Assembly (NCBI GenBank): GCA_002727195.1
Contig: PBWH01000034.1
Coordinates: forward strand, 1 to 53,843
DNA: 53,843 bases
From: Gemmatimonadota bacterium
GTDB taxonomy: Bacteria; Latescibacterota; UBA2968
Direction: 5' to 3'
Positions 15,801 to 24,311 of this stretch are shown in pieces. The position numbers and the translations under genes were made by a program. The notes under the pieces were generated by a model. The model searched no databases and had not been told where the DNA came from. It saw only the letters and a list, made by a program, of their open reading frames with translations. The stretch's first letter is position 1; every line of letters begins with the position of its first letter.

Positions 15801-16176
15801 CAAAACGGGCCGCGTGCGCATCCCGGACGGCGCCATCATCGGCGGCGGCGAATCGCTTCAGCCGCTGCTGTATGGTCTGGTCACCAAGGTCCTGTTCGAA
15901 GACGCCCCGAACGTGTTTGGCGAACTGTATTACTGCACCACAGCCGGCGGTTTCGAGAAACGCGGCTTCGAACTCCGCGACAACGCCCTGATGATCGCCG
16001 ATCGCCTCGCGGAAACTATCGACGCCTCGATCGAGCGGGGTCAATTGCCCGCCGCGCCGAAAGAGGACGCGTGCCGGCTGTGTGATTTCAAGTCGATCTG
16101 CGGGCACTACGAGGAACAGCGAACCGAGAGGAAGCCGGATATCCCTCAGCTGACGTGGCTCCGTTCGCTTACATAG
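12889..16176 (+). CDS. AddB-like inactivated helicase with C-terminal PD-(D/E)XK nuclease and Fe-S cysteines
   Basis: A 1095-residue protein. The N-terminal part resembles the helicase-like half of AddB: ATEALVNDAF, EVARRVHRLANNGVPFDKIA, VAPIEAARGLAFDAVFIPGL. A clear nuclease domain ends the chain: Cys805 in YAACPYQFFL, GALIHDIQY, GCIDLLE, and VVDHKTGR with Asp970 and Lys972. Cys1062, Cys1065 and Cys1071 in CRLCDFKSIC complete the four-cysteine iron-sulfur site with Cys805, as in AddB. It should pair with the AddA-like protein downstream to process double-strand breaks. The start lies in the leading segment with little ribosome-site support. Very GC-biased third positions create long false frames on the other strand. 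Confidence 0.8.
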   Translation: MPDSCFQGASSSDQRVSNAIKWLLSKDTSSGALVIGASRTSADELVRGVSISGKAIFGWYRLTLLQVARSIASWAVVEPAPSVGHLGQKAILSRAVASLRSESALGRFVKVADSPGFVQAARDAIEEVGLQDVSDDQLQSGTPDFGLLVSAYRAQLRESGMVDRVDVYRTATEALVNDAFTHPFLSLPTVLLDVPVWTRAEIELIRQLAQRSSGVCATVQEGDTRSAEGLSAALGSEVTVDESDEDRPLSRMRRRLFDTTSAIADDPPSPRLRRDAREALKVFSEAGEHLECVEVARRVHRLANNGVPFDKIAILLHSPELYRPHLEDPLDRAGIPAYFSHGVTRPDPSGRAFISLLLCAAEGLSARRFAEYLSLGQVPDATAEGEPPAEADEGDRWVSPDDDLLADGEPEETPQLDLFAQMPAVEPAAPVVSGTLRAPRRWERLLVEASVIGGLDRWWRRLGGLEQELALKLDDRDDLDEATEERLNRELEHLKSLRAYALPILTDLDRLRKPRQWGVWIQRLTALATRCLREPARVLSVLSELAPMASVGPVGIDEVYRVLAPNLLELTERPESDRYGRVFVAPIEAARGLAFDAVFIPGLAERLFPSKIVQDPILGDRVRERLDPVLATNEDRVQEERLALRIAMGAARDQVFLSYPRVDLEHGRQRVSSFYALESLRAMTGTLPSISELDREAQKDRSTRPGWPAPKEANDAIDHSEFDLSIIDALLDADPDEAAGSARYLIESNDHLARSLRWRYRRYSNAWTVADGLMIRKESEREAIEQHRLKTRAYSPTALQAYAACPYQFFLKAIQRLSPREEAEAIERLDPMQRGALIHDIQYAALSLLRDRRVLPVTELNLGQAYAVLEEAVNGVAEDFRDRLAPAIDRVWRDAVAAIHADLREWLYRMSQDETGFVPWRFELSFGLRDMEKADPHSTADPIEVESGFRLRGCIDLLERNAKGELRVVDHKTGRVRIPDGAIIGGGESLQPLLYGLVTKVLFEDAPNVFGELYYCTTAGGFEKRGFELRDNALMIADRLAETIDASIERGQLPAAPKEDACRLCDFKSICGHYEEQRTERKPDIPQLTWLRSLT

Positions 16177-16181
16177 AGCAT

Positions 16182-16466
16182 GGGAACCACGGAAAACACG
16201 GATGACACGGAAGGGCGATTAGAGGGGGCTGGTACTCGTGGGAGGGGCGTCCACGCCCCGAGGTTTTGCTCCGGACAAAAGGCAATGGAACCACAGATGA
16301 ACACCAATGAACACAGATGGGGTTGCCAGCGACGACTCCGGTCGAGATCACGTAGCTTGGATCTTTCAAAGGGTCTACTCCAGACTTGCGCCGGAGACGA
16401 TGCGGCCGAGGACCGGCAGGATCCTGTGATAATGCCCTTCTCCGTGTTTTCCACGTCCTTCGTGGT
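16182..16466. repeat. Repeat-filled spacer between addB-like and addA-like genes, with inverted ends
   Basis: The left arm (16182-16216) reads GGAACCACGGAAAACACGG. The right arm (16434-16466) is its inverted relative, ending CACGTCCTTCGTGGTT. A third family 1 segment in direct orientation lies inside (16284-16321, GGAACCACAGATGAACACC). The 319-base gap therefore holds an inverted pair plus an internal copy, and no coding region. AddAB genes normally adjoin or overlap, so this looks like an insertion. Confidence 0.6.
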
Positions 16467-16495
16467 TGCTTTTGATTTTCGATAGACCAACCAAT

Positions 16496-19400
16496 ATGCC
16501 ACGACTCCCAGACCAACCTGCACGCGATACCATCGCCAACGACCTCGACAAGACCCTCTTTGTCGAAGCTGCGGCGGGTACGGGGAAGACCACCGAGCTT
16601 GTGAACCGGATGGTTGCTCTCGTGGCGTCTGGGCGGGCGGAGTTGGAGAATATGGTCGCGGTCACGTTTACGGAGGCGGCGGCCGGGGAGCTGAAGCTGC
16701 GGCTGCGGGAGAAGATCGAGGAGGCGCGACGAGATCCTGACTCGGACGACGAAGCTTTGAAGCATTTCGATACGGCGTTGTCGCAGCTGGAGCTGGCGCA
16801 CATCGGGACGATTCACGGGTTCTGTGGGGATCTCCTGCGTGAGTATCCGATCGAAGCGGGCATCGATCCGATTTTTCAGGTGGCGGCGACGGATGAGTCG
16901 GGGGCGCTGCTGGATCGAGCGTTTGATCACTGGTTTCAGGCGATCTTGGCAGATCCGCCGGAAGGGGTTCGACGGGCGCTGAGGCGGAAGCCGTTCCGAC
17001 ACGATGAGGCGTCGTCGAAGCAGTTGAGGTTCGCGGCGCGGTCGCTGGCGGAGCATCGGGATTTTCCGGCGAAGTGGACGCAGACCGAGTTCGATCGGGA
17101 AGTGCGGATCGATGCAGTGATGTCGCAGCTCGAGGAGCTTGGCGAGCTAGGCGAGAATGCGTATCGGCCGTCGTCGCGGCTGGCGCAGCATTTTCAGGAT
17201 GTGCAGCGATTCGTCGAGGAGATCCTGCTTCGGGAGCGCGCTATGGAGGAGCGGGATTACGATGGCGTGGAGGCGGAGCTGAAGGATTTCGCAAGATGGC
17301 GCAGCTGGACCTACAAGGGGTTTGGCGACGACTATGCGGAGGGGATCAGCCGGGACGAGGCGCTCGAGCAGCGCGACGAGGTGAAGGCGGATCTCGAAGC
17401 GTTTATAGAGGATGCCGATGCCGATCTGGCGGCGCGCCTGCAGGAGGATCTCGGTCCGGCGATTGAGGGATTCGAGCAGCTGAAGGAAAGAGAGGGAAAG
17501 CTCGACTTTCTCGACCTGTTGATCCGGGTGCGGGATATGATCCGCGATCACGACGACGTGCGTGTGCAGCTTCAAGAGCGCTTCACCCACTTTTTTGTGG
17601 ACGAATTCCAGGATACGGATCCGCTGCAGGTGGAGATCCTGATGCTCCTGGCGTCATCGGATGCGGAAACGATCGACTACAGCGTGGTCGAGCCTGTGGC
17701 GGGGAAGCTGTTCATCGTCGGCGATCCGAAGCAGTCGATCTACCGGTTCCGGCGCGCGGACGTGATGCTCTACGAGCAGACGAAAGCTCATCTTGAGAAG
17801 TACGGCGCAGGGCTGCTGTATCTGACCACGAGCTTCCGAAGCCTGCCGCCCATCCAGGATTGCGTGAATGCGGCATTCGAACCGCATATGCGCGGCGCTG
17901 ACGACGGCAGTCAGGCAACGTATGTGGCGCTGGAGCCGAACCGTGAACACCGAGCAGATCAGCCTAGCATCGTGGCGCTGCCTGTGCCTCGACCGTATAG
18001 CCGATTTGGACAGGTCAGGAACTATGCGATCGAGCAGTCATATCCGGACGCTGTTGGCGCGTTCGTTGAGTGGATGTTGAACGAGTCCGGGTGGACGGTG
18101 ACAGAGCGGGATTCACCTGATACACCGAAGCCGATCGAGCCGCGCCATATCTGCATCCTGTTCCGACGGTATCAGACGTTCTTCTCGGATGTGACGCGGA
18201 ACTATGTTCGTGCCCTCGAAGCGCGACACGTGCCGCACGTGCTGGTCGGCGGTCGCTCGTTCCACGAGCAGGAGGAGATCCAGGCGATCCGAAATGCGCT
18301 CGCGGCAATCGAGTGGCCGGATGACACGCTCCGCACCTACGCAACTTTGCGAGGGCCGTTGTTCGCGTTCCAGGACGACGTGCTGCTGAACTTCCGGCAT
18401 CAGAGCGGTGGATCGCTCCATCCTCTGCGTGAATACGATCGGGAAGAGCTGGACGAGTCGTCGCTGCTGGTGGCGGATGCGCTCGAGACGTTGGGACGAT
18501 TGCACGCGGGTCGGAACCGGAAGGCGATCTCGTCGACGCTGTCAGAGCTGCTCGAGAACGTGCGGGCTCAGGCGGGGATGGCGATCGGGGCAAATGGTGA
18601 TCAGTCGTTGGCGAACCTGTTCCGGATGATCGAACGGGCGCATCGATTTGAGCGGAGGGGCGCATCCTCATTCCGCGCCTTTGTCGAACTGCTGGAGGAT
18701 GAAGCGGAGAGCGGTGCGGCTCAGGTTGCGGCGTTGATCGAAGAGGGTACGGAAGGTGTGCGGATGATGACCGCGCATCGTGCGAAGGGTCTGGAGTTCC
18801 CGGTCGTGATTCTGGCGGACCCAACGTGTGGCGCGACAAGGGCGCCAAACCGCTATACGGATGTCGAGAAGCGGTTGTGGGCTGAGCCTCTATGTGGTGC
18901 GGCGCCTCGGGATCTTCTCGAGAACCGGGAGCTGGAAGCGTCGAGGGATTCGGCTGAGGCCGTTCGGGTTGCGTATGTGGCGGCTACCCGCGCGAGAGAT
19001 TTGCTGGTCGTGCCGGTGGTGGGAGATGACGAACTGGAGGGGTGGCTCGAGGTGCTGAACCCGGCGATGTATCCGCAGCCTGACGAGAAACGTGCCGCTC
19101 AGCCTGCGAAAGGATGTCCGAAGTTCGGGACCGACAGCGTTCGAATGCGCCCTCGATCGAAGGATGGTGAGGAGGTCGAGTCAGTCGTTCCCGGGTTGCA
19201 TCGGCCCGCGTTGGGCGCGCACGAAGTCGTGTGGTGGGACCCCCATCTGCTCGAGTTGGACAAGGAGCCGCGAGCGGGTCTCCGGCATCAGAAAATCCTG
19301 GAAGCGGATGAAACTGCGAAACAGGACACGCGATACGATGAATGGCGACGTCAGCGGGACAAGGCGATCGACGCGGGGAAGGTGCCGACGATTCGTATCC

Positions 19401-19921
19401 ATACGCCGTCAGGATCGGGGGTGAAGCTCGAGGACAGCGATCTGGCGCTCGAGGTCTTCAAGCTGCGCGAGGATGGGGAGGTGGATCGTCCGAGCGGAGC
19501 ACGCTTTGGGTCACTTGTCCACACGATCGTGTCACGTGTCGACTTGAAGGGATCCGTGGACGACCTGCGAATGGTTGTCGATCGCCAGGCCAGGCAGTTT
19601 GGCGCGCCACCGGCTGAGCGGGATGCCGCCTATACCGTCGTCCAGCGCGCCTTGAAGCATCCTGTTATGGTCGAGGCTGCCGGATCCTCTGACGTGAAGC
19701 GGGAGACGCCGGTGATGTATATGAACGATGACGGAGAACTCGTTGAGGGCATCGTCGATATGGCGTTTCGCACGGATGCCGGATGGACCGTCGTCGATTT
19801 CAAGACAGACGAGGATCTGGACAAGCAGATGAAGGAGTATTCGGATCAGATCCGGCTGTATGTCGAGGGCGTGGGGAAGGCGACGGGGGAGGATGTGAAG
19901 GGGGTGTTGTTAGCGGTTTGA
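16496..19921 (+). CDS. AddA-like UvrD-family helicase-nuclease
   Basis: A 1141-residue superfamily 1A helicase. Walker A is EAAAGTGKT with Lys31, motif Ia VAVTFTEAAAGELK, motif II VDEFQDTD near 369, motif III GDPKQSIYRFRRAD, and the late motifs GVRMMTAHRAKGLEFPVVIL and VAYVAATRARDLLVV. The C-terminus has a RecB-type nuclease core: GIVDMAF and VVDFKTDED with Asp1101 and Lys1103. It should unwind DNA ends and cut one strand, working with the AddB-like protein to load recombinase. ATG at 16496 is used; TTG at 16466 would also be in frame. The upstream spacer is an inserted repeat, so it may now have its own promoter. Confidence 0.85.
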   Translation: MPRLPDQPARDTIANDLDKTLFVEAAAGTGKTTELVNRMVALVASGRAELENMVAVTFTEAAAGELKLRLREKIEEARRDPDSDDEALKHFDTALSQLELAHIGTIHGFCGDLLREYPIEAGIDPIFQVAATDESGALLDRAFDHWFQAILADPPEGVRRALRRKPFRHDEASSKQLRFAARSLAEHRDFPAKWTQTEFDREVRIDAVMSQLEELGELGENAYRPSSRLAQHFQDVQRFVEEILLRERAMEERDYDGVEAELKDFARWRSWTYKGFGDDYAEGISRDEALEQRDEVKADLEAFIEDADADLAARLQEDLGPAIEGFEQLKEREGKLDFLDLLIRVRDMIRDHDDVRVQLQERFTHFFVDEFQDTDPLQVEILMLLASSDAETIDYSVVEPVAGKLFIVGDPKQSIYRFRRADVMLYEQTKAHLEKYGAGLLYLTTSFRSLPPIQDCVNAAFEPHMRGADDGSQATYVALEPNREHRADQPSIVALPVPRPYSRFGQVRNYAIEQSYPDAVGAFVEWMLNESGWTVTERDSPDTPKPIEPRHICILFRRYQTFFSDVTRNYVRALEARHVPHVLVGGRSFHEQEEIQAIRNALAAIEWPDDTLRTYATLRGPLFAFQDDVLLNFRHQSGGSLHPLREYDREELDESSLLVADALETLGRLHAGRNRKAISSTLSELLENVRAQAGMAIGANGDQSLANLFRMIERAHRFERRGASSFRAFVELLEDEAESGAAQVAALIEEGTEGVRMMTAHRAKGLEFPVVILADPTCGATRAPNRYTDVEKRLWAEPLCGAAPRDLLENRELEASRDSAEAVRVAYVAATRARDLLVVPVVGDDELEGWLEVLNPAMYPQPDEKRAAQPAKGCPKFGTDSVRMRPRSKDGEEVESVVPGLHRPALGAHEVVWWDPHLLELDKEPRAGLRHQKILEADETAKQDTRYDEWRRQRDKAIDAGKVPTIRIHTPSGSGVKLEDSDLALEVFKLREDGEVDRPSGARFGSLVHTIVSRVDLKGSVDDLRMVVDRQARQFGAPPAERDAAYTVVQRALKHPVMVEAAGSSDVKRETPVMYMNDDGELVEGIVDMAFRTDAGWTVVDFKTDEDLDKQMKEYSDQIRLYVEGVGKATGEDVKGVLLAV

Positions 19922-19922
19922 G

Positions 19923-20118
19923 GATTGATGATGTGGAGATGTGGAGATGTGGAGAAAGAAGATGTAACCCCCGTGTCAGCGCAGGGCGTATCGAGAAGCC
20001 TGGACACGCCAAACACCAATCTGCTTATGCCGGGTTCTCGATACGCGCCACCTGCGGCGCCGCTACTCGAACACACGGCACCTACATCTCCACATCTTCT
20101 TTCTTCACATCCTCAATC
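19923..20118. repeat. Inverted-repeat element with palindromic core (family 2, copy A)
   Basis: GATTGATGATGTG, three GAGATGTG-type units and AGAAAGAAGATGT (19924-19964) recur inverted at about 20091-20118, there without the tandem units. Inside, GGGCGTATCGAGAAGCC (19984-20000) is answered by GGTTCTCGATACGCGCC (20033-20049). The left end begins at the addA-like stop. The right end forms the last codons of the next, convergent gene. Confidence 0.6.
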
Positions 20119-20645
20119 TCCCCGAGCACTGCCCCCAACCCAGCCCCGAAAAAGATCCCATGCGCAATCCCCCACGAGAGCATCCCCACGGGCCCCCCGA
20201 ACAGGCTGTTTAGAATCGACCCCAGGAAATACCCCACCGAATTCGCCGCAAACAGATACACGAACAGTTGTGGCGTCGACGACAGTCGCCCGAAAGCAGA
20301 GGCGAACACGACGGCTATCAGCAAACACCCCGCGAACGATCCAACCCATTCACCGACGCTCCCACGTAAAACGAAGTAGGCGACGATCCAGCCGATGGCG
20401 TAACCCAGGAAGGCGAGGGTGAAGATGGTGGCGAAGCGGGGACGGGATACGCTTGGCGCAAGGGGGGCGAGAGTGACGGAACCCAAGAGGATGAAGAGGA
20501 TCGTCCACAGGGCGTAGGCGCCGGCGCGGCCGAGTGTGGCGTAGAGCCAGCCCTCACCGAAGGCGACGGTGGCGTAGACAATGAGGCTGGCGATACAGAA
20601 GCGGATGGCGCCTAGGCGGATGGCTGTGCGTTGTGATGGTGTCAT
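20082..20645 (-). CDS. Multi-pass inner-membrane protein, unknown function
   Basis: A 187-residue protein with five or six hydrophobic segments, including about residues 10-30, 41-62, 70-93, 99-116, 126-147 and 152-172. Glycine and alanine are frequent in the helices. No family is recognised. The last residues (GEIEDVKKEDVEM) are supplied by an inverted-repeat element, so the C-terminus may have been rewritten by an insertion. The gene is bracketed by two copies of palindromic repeat family 2. Start at 20645 gives the shortest version beginning just before the first helix; it has no strong ribosome site. Confidence 0.6.
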   Translation of the reverse strand: MTPSQRTAIRLGAIRFCIASLIVYATVAFGEGWLYATLGRAGAYALWTILFILLGSVTLAPLAPSVSRPRFATIFTLAFLGYAIGWIVAYFVLRGSVGEWVGSFAGCLLIAVVFASAFGRLSSTPQLFVYLFAANSVGYFLGSILNSLFGGPVGMLSWGIAHGIFFGAGLGAVLGEIEDVKKEDVEM

Positions 20646-20675
20646 ATTCAGCCTGCGGTGTGACCTCCATGTCTT

Positions 20676-20785
20676 CGAGTAGCCCGAAGGGCGTATCGAT
20701 AAGCCGGACCATACTGAGCCATATGTCGTGTTCTCGATATGACCTGTGCTACGCGCAGTCCTACTCCTTTGGTTCAGTATGATGG
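20676..20785. repeat. Palindromic repeat family 2, copy B
   Basis: GGGCGTATCGATAAGCC (about 20690-20706) is answered by GTGTTCTCGATATGACC, the same arrangement as at 19984-20049. An outer inverted pair CCATACTGA (20709) / TCAGTATGATGG (20774) adds to the fold. Intergenic between the membrane protein and the XRE regulator; the rest of the gap up to the terminator shows nothing recognisable. Confidence 0.5.
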
Positions 20786-20895
20786 ATCTCCGGTTTGCAT
20801 TTGTCCGTTGGACGAACGGGCCGATGGGGCGGTTCCTTAGGAAAGAAGACGCAAATCTTCGGAGCAATCAAGGCAGTGCCGGACCCACACAACAC

Positions 20896-20927
20896 AAAAA
20901 GCCGACCCTCCGCAGAGGATCGACTTT
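20896..20927 (-). terminator. Rho-independent terminator after the XRE regulator
   Basis: On the minus strand AAAGTCGATCCTC pairs with GAGGGTCGGCTTT (13 pairs including G-U) across a four-base loop and runs into TTTTT. It is about 30 bases past the end of the regulator gene. Confidence 0.75.
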
Positions 20928-20956
20928 CTATACTCAATGAGTCGCCTGTAGAACTG

Positions 20957-21337
20957 CTATTTTCGGTCGTCTGACTGCAGTTTTCTAAGCGACTTGGCTG
21001 CCTTGTCGAAGCAGTGGACGCTCTCGGCGGCCGTATCGGAATCCTCGCCGAGATAGGGGCGGAGCTTTTCGGCCAACTCGGGTGAATTCTCGCCGGCGAT
21101 CGAACGGGCGATGAGACTCGGCAATGCCGGGACACCGTCCTCACTGTAGAGGTCGGCTACGGTCGTTCCGAGTGCTTGAGCGATGCCTTCCAAATACTGG
21201 ACGGAAAGCCTGCGGGTTCCACCTTCGAGCTGGGTGTAGAAGGGACGAGAGATGCCCATTTTTTCGGACACGGTCTTGGCGGACATGCCCTTGGCCTTCC
21301 TCAAATCCCGAATCCGCTTGCGAATGTCGACAGCCAT
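20957..21337 (-). CDS. XRE-family (Cro/CI-type) transcription regulator
   Basis: A 126-residue protein with a clear N-terminal helix-turn-helix: RKRIRDLRKAKGMSAKTVSE, then KMGISRPFYTQLEGGTRRLS and YLEGIAQALGTTVADLY (residues about 6-63). The C-terminal half is helical and charged with no known sensor domain. It should bind DNA as a dimer. It is divergent from the large membrane glycosyltransferase-like gene, which makes that gene, and its own promoter, the natural targets. A good terminator follows. Confidence 0.8.
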   Translation of the reverse strand: MAVDIRKRIRDLRKAKGMSAKTVSEKMGISRPFYTQLEGGTRRLSVQYLEGIAQALGTTVADLYSEDGVPALPSLIARSIAGENSPELAEKLRPYLGEDSDTAAESVHCFDKAAKSLRKLQSDDRK

Positions 21338-21456
21338 GTAGTTTTTCCTAATCGATGCTCGTCACCGCAGAATGCAACATCAAGTGAAGAATCGCAAGAG
21401 TGCGTGTCTCTGTCAATCGATTTCAGGGTACACGACGCCTGACGTTTTCTAAGTGT

Positions 21457-24309
21457 ATGGAAAATAATATGTTGGTGAAGGTTCTGGAGCGGCCATTTAT
21501 CAGGCTAACAGTTGTGGGGTTGGCCTGGATCCTGGTCGACTGCCTGGACGTTCAGGTTGCCTATCAAGCGGATCGGTTCGCGGCCTGGATCAGCGTCTCA
21601 GGCTTTCCGGCTGCGGGTGTCCCTTGGGCCGCTTGGCTATTTGGCGCCATCGGTGTTGTCGTTTGTGCCAGATTCCGTGTCGACGGTGACGGTGACGGTG
21701 ACGGCGACTCATCCAGGATAGGCAGGATCACCGGCTTTATCGTCGTGATGACGGCGATGCGACTTGTCTCGTTGATCCCGTCCGTCGGGGGCCTCTTCCC
21801 TCCGATCGGGGTGATCTGGTCGCCGCACGTGGCGTGGTCTGTGCCACTGGTCATTCTGCTGATTGGCTCGTTCGATCAGGTCTCGCGACTGATCTCCGGC
21901 AGGTCACGGTTGGTCGGCGGCGTTATGTGCGCGGTCTTCCTCCTGCTCTACACGCTTTATGCTTTGTTCTTCGTCAGGACCACGATCCTTCACGGTGATG
22001 AGTCTCAGTACATGATGATCGCCCAGAGCCTCGTGGAAGACGGCGACATGGATCTGGCGAACACGGGGCCCGAAGACCACAAGGCGTATCACCAGGTAAG
22101 CGCTGTTGAGGCGCACAAAGCACCCGGTTCTCCCGAAGGCAAAGTCCACAACATTCATCCTGTCGGAACGCCGCTGATCCTTGCCCCCGGCTATTGGCTC
22201 GGTGACTGGCTGTGGGGCCATTCCCGGCTGGGATCCGTCCTGATGCTGGCCGTCGCCGCGGCCGTCGTTGTATGGATGATGTTCCGCCTGCTGTCGATGG
22301 GTGGGTTCGACTCCGTCACGTCGGGAGTGGTGGCGGCGATTGTTGGTGTCAGCCCCCCACTCTTCACATACAGTAATCAGATCTATCCCGACGTTCTCGC
22401 CCTGCTGTTTTCTCTTCCCGCTTTAGCGGTGGTGTTCGGACGGTCGACGTTCCCTTCCGGTTACGTCCTCTGTGCTTTTGCGCCCACGCTCGTGCTGCCG
22501 ATCCTGCACCCGCGGCTGGTCACGATGTTAGGAACGCTCGCACTGCTGATGCTGCTCCGCTTACGGAAGGAAGAAGCGGCCATCTGGATGCTGAAACGAG
22601 CGGGGATTCTCTCGGGCATCGCGTTCGTCTGCTACGTAGGTTACCACCTGAACTACACCGGGGACATCTGGGGCGCCTACAAGCCTGGCAATGCATGGAA
22701 GGCGTATACACCGACGTTTCGAGGAACGGTCAAGGCGATCACAGGACAGTGGCTCGACGTGAAGGTGGGGCTGCTGCACAATGCACCGGTGTTCGCATTC
22801 GTCGTTCCGGGTCTGTGGGTGATGTGGCGCGATGGTCGTCGATGGGACGTGCTCGCCGTCGTCGGGCTGTTCGTTTCCACGGCAGGCATCAACGCGCTTT
22901 CGGACGACTGGCGTTTCGGTTTCTGCTACGCGTCGAGATTCATGGTGTCGTCTCTGCCCGTTCTCATCATTCCTGTGGCCCACTTTCTGCGACGCGGGCT
23001 GCCTGGTTCGCCAGTGACGCTGTTTCTCTTCCTGCTGGCCGCTTCAGTCGGTGTGGATACGACGGTGGAGACAATGGCGTTACCCGAAGCGGCATACAGG
23101 GGCGATCACCTGAACGATCGGCTGTTCGCCTCGTTCTATCCGCTTGGTGTCCACTTTCCGAATCTTGCGAACCTTGCTCCCATTCCCTGGACCGACATGG
23201 CGATGTGGGCCATCGGGATCGGCTTGGGCTGTGCAGTCGGGAAGACATTCCGGACGAATCGGGTCGTGTCACTGGCCGCCTGCATCGCGATCGTAGGGCT
23301 CTCACACGCGACGGTGGACTACGCCCGAAGGATGAGGGTACAGACGACGGTCAGGCTGCCACTGATGAAGGCGAATGGTACTGCGGAACCAAAGGTAAAC
23401 AGGATGGTCAGGCGGTTGACGGCGCGGAACGGAGCCACCAGCGAGGGGCACACGGTTTCTGTCCGTTCCGGGGCAACACAACCGGGTGTCGTTGGGTATG
23501 GTGCTTTGCCGACGATGGTGCCTTCTGCGTATACCGTGCGGCTGCCGTACCGGGCCGAGGGGGGTGGTGACGAGACGGTTGGTCACTACGTCATCGTACT
23601 ACGGAAGAGTGTGCGCGCCTTTGGCAATCACGAGGTCCGCCACTCAGCGCCGTTGCGCGCTGGGAGCGAGGTGGCGCCGATTCGCTTTGTGAGCACATCC
23701 GGGAAACGGGTGGTCCATCACATGGTGAGTACGGCAGGTCAGGATGAATTCACACTGAATCGTGCGGAACTGGTGATCAACCTTAAGGAGATCCAGGAAG
23801 AGGTCGAGGTGATCCTGGATGAAGCGGTCAACCTGCCGAAGCCGGGTGAGAAGCGTATCATCACGTCGTTGGAGGCGACGAATCTGCCGAAAGGGCACTA
23901 TCGTGTGCGAGTGGATGTTTCAGGCGTGGATCCCGCGATCTGGTTTCGCCGCCGTTCCGATCCGATCATGTTCGCCGTGTTCAAAGCGTCAGGGGACGAG
24001 GGGGTCCGGAAGGCTACCCGATGGAAGCCGAACAGGGGGAGAGCGATGGAGACACCGCCTCCCCCCGGAGACTCCCGTCCACTTGTCGAGGCCTATCTGG
24101 TGCCGTACTGGTCGATGGTCCCCGTACTCGGTGAACAGGAAATGCAGTTCACGTTCGAGAACGAGCGAGACGGACACCTGTTTATCGTGGGGGTCTACTC
24201 GGGTGAGTTCGATCTGCGGATGGACCGGATTCGTCTGGAGCGACGGATGTTCAAGATTCGCGAGGGCGATTCTTATGTCGATCTTGAGCTATCCGACCAC
24301 CCTGACTAA
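21457..24309 (+). CDS. GT-C-type membrane glycosyltransferase-like protein with large C-terminal domain
   Basis: A 950-residue protein. Residues about 10-640 contain roughly a dozen hydrophobic segments. After an early helix the loop HGDESQYMMIAQSLVEDGDM (about 179-198) carries the Asp-Glu pair typical of GT-C (PMT/ArnT-like) enzymes, which use lipid-linked sugars on the outer face of the membrane. A further ~300 residues form a soluble, probably periplasmic beta-rich region (for example LVINLKEIQEEVEVILDEAV). Start taken at ATG 21457; 21469 and a GTG at 21400 are alternatives. A six-base tandem repeat encodes GDGDGDGD in a loop near residue 80. The substrate is unknown. Confidence 0.65.
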   Translation: MENNMLVKVLERPFIRLTVVGLAWILVDCLDVQVAYQADRFAAWISVSGFPAAGVPWAAWLFGAIGVVVCARFRVDGDGDGDGDSSRIGRITGFIVVMTAMRLVSLIPSVGGLFPPIGVIWSPHVAWSVPLVILLIGSFDQVSRLISGRSRLVGGVMCAVFLLLYTLYALFFVRTTILHGDESQYMMIAQSLVEDGDMDLANTGPEDHKAYHQVSAVEAHKAPGSPEGKVHNIHPVGTPLILAPGYWLGDWLWGHSRLGSVLMLAVAAAVVVWMMFRLLSMGGFDSVTSGVVAAIVGVSPPLFTYSNQIYPDVLALLFSLPALAVVFGRSTFPSGYVLCAFAPTLVLPILHPRLVTMLGTLALLMLLRLRKEEAAIWMLKRAGILSGIAFVCYVGYHLNYTGDIWGAYKPGNAWKAYTPTFRGTVKAITGQWLDVKVGLLHNAPVFAFVVPGLWVMWRDGRRWDVLAVVGLFVSTAGINALSDDWRFGFCYASRFMVSSLPVLIIPVAHFLRRGLPGSPVTLFLFLLAASVGVDTTVETMALPEAAYRGDHLNDRLFASFYPLGVHFPNLANLAPIPWTDMAMWAIGIGLGCAVGKTFRTNRVVSLAACIAIVGLSHATVDYARRMRVQTTVRLPLMKANGTAEPKVNRMVRRLTARNGATSEGHTVSVRSGATQPGVVGYGALPTMVPSAYTVRLPYRAEGGGDETVGHYVIVLRKSVRAFGNHEVRHSAPLRAGSEVAPIRFVSTSGKRVVHHMVSTAGQDEFTLNRAELVINLKEIQEEVEVILDEAVNLPKPGEKRIITSLEATNLPKGHYRVRVDVSGVDPAIWFRRRSDPIMFAVFKASGDEGVRKATRWKPNRGRAMETPPPPGDSRPLVEAYLVPYWSMVPVLGEQEMQFTFENERDGHLFIVGVYSGEFDLRMDRIRLERRMFKIREGDSYVDLELSDHPD
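21682..21707 (+). repeat. Hexanucleotide tandem repeat (GACGGT)n inside the GT-C-like gene
   Basis: About four units of GACGGT encode alternating Asp-Gly in a predicted loop between membrane helices. Copy-number change would keep the frame and alter only loop length. Confidence 0.7.
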
Positions 24310-24311
24310 GG

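Noticed and set aside
14776..16107. A 443-codon minus-strand open frame inside the AddB-like gene
   Set aside because: It is antisense to a clearly conserved helicase-nuclease; its arginine- and histidine-rich text reflects the GC-biased third codon positions of the real gene.
21682..21707. Tandem hexamers considered as a CRISPR-like or phase-variable repeat
   Set aside because: Units are six bases with no spacers, and copy changes keep the reading frame, so neither a CRISPR array nor on/off phase variation is supported.
22695..23570. A 291-codon plus-strand frame within the GT-C-like gene
   Set aside because: An alternative frame of a conserved membrane protein; composition is Arg/Gly-rich and no start signal is seen.
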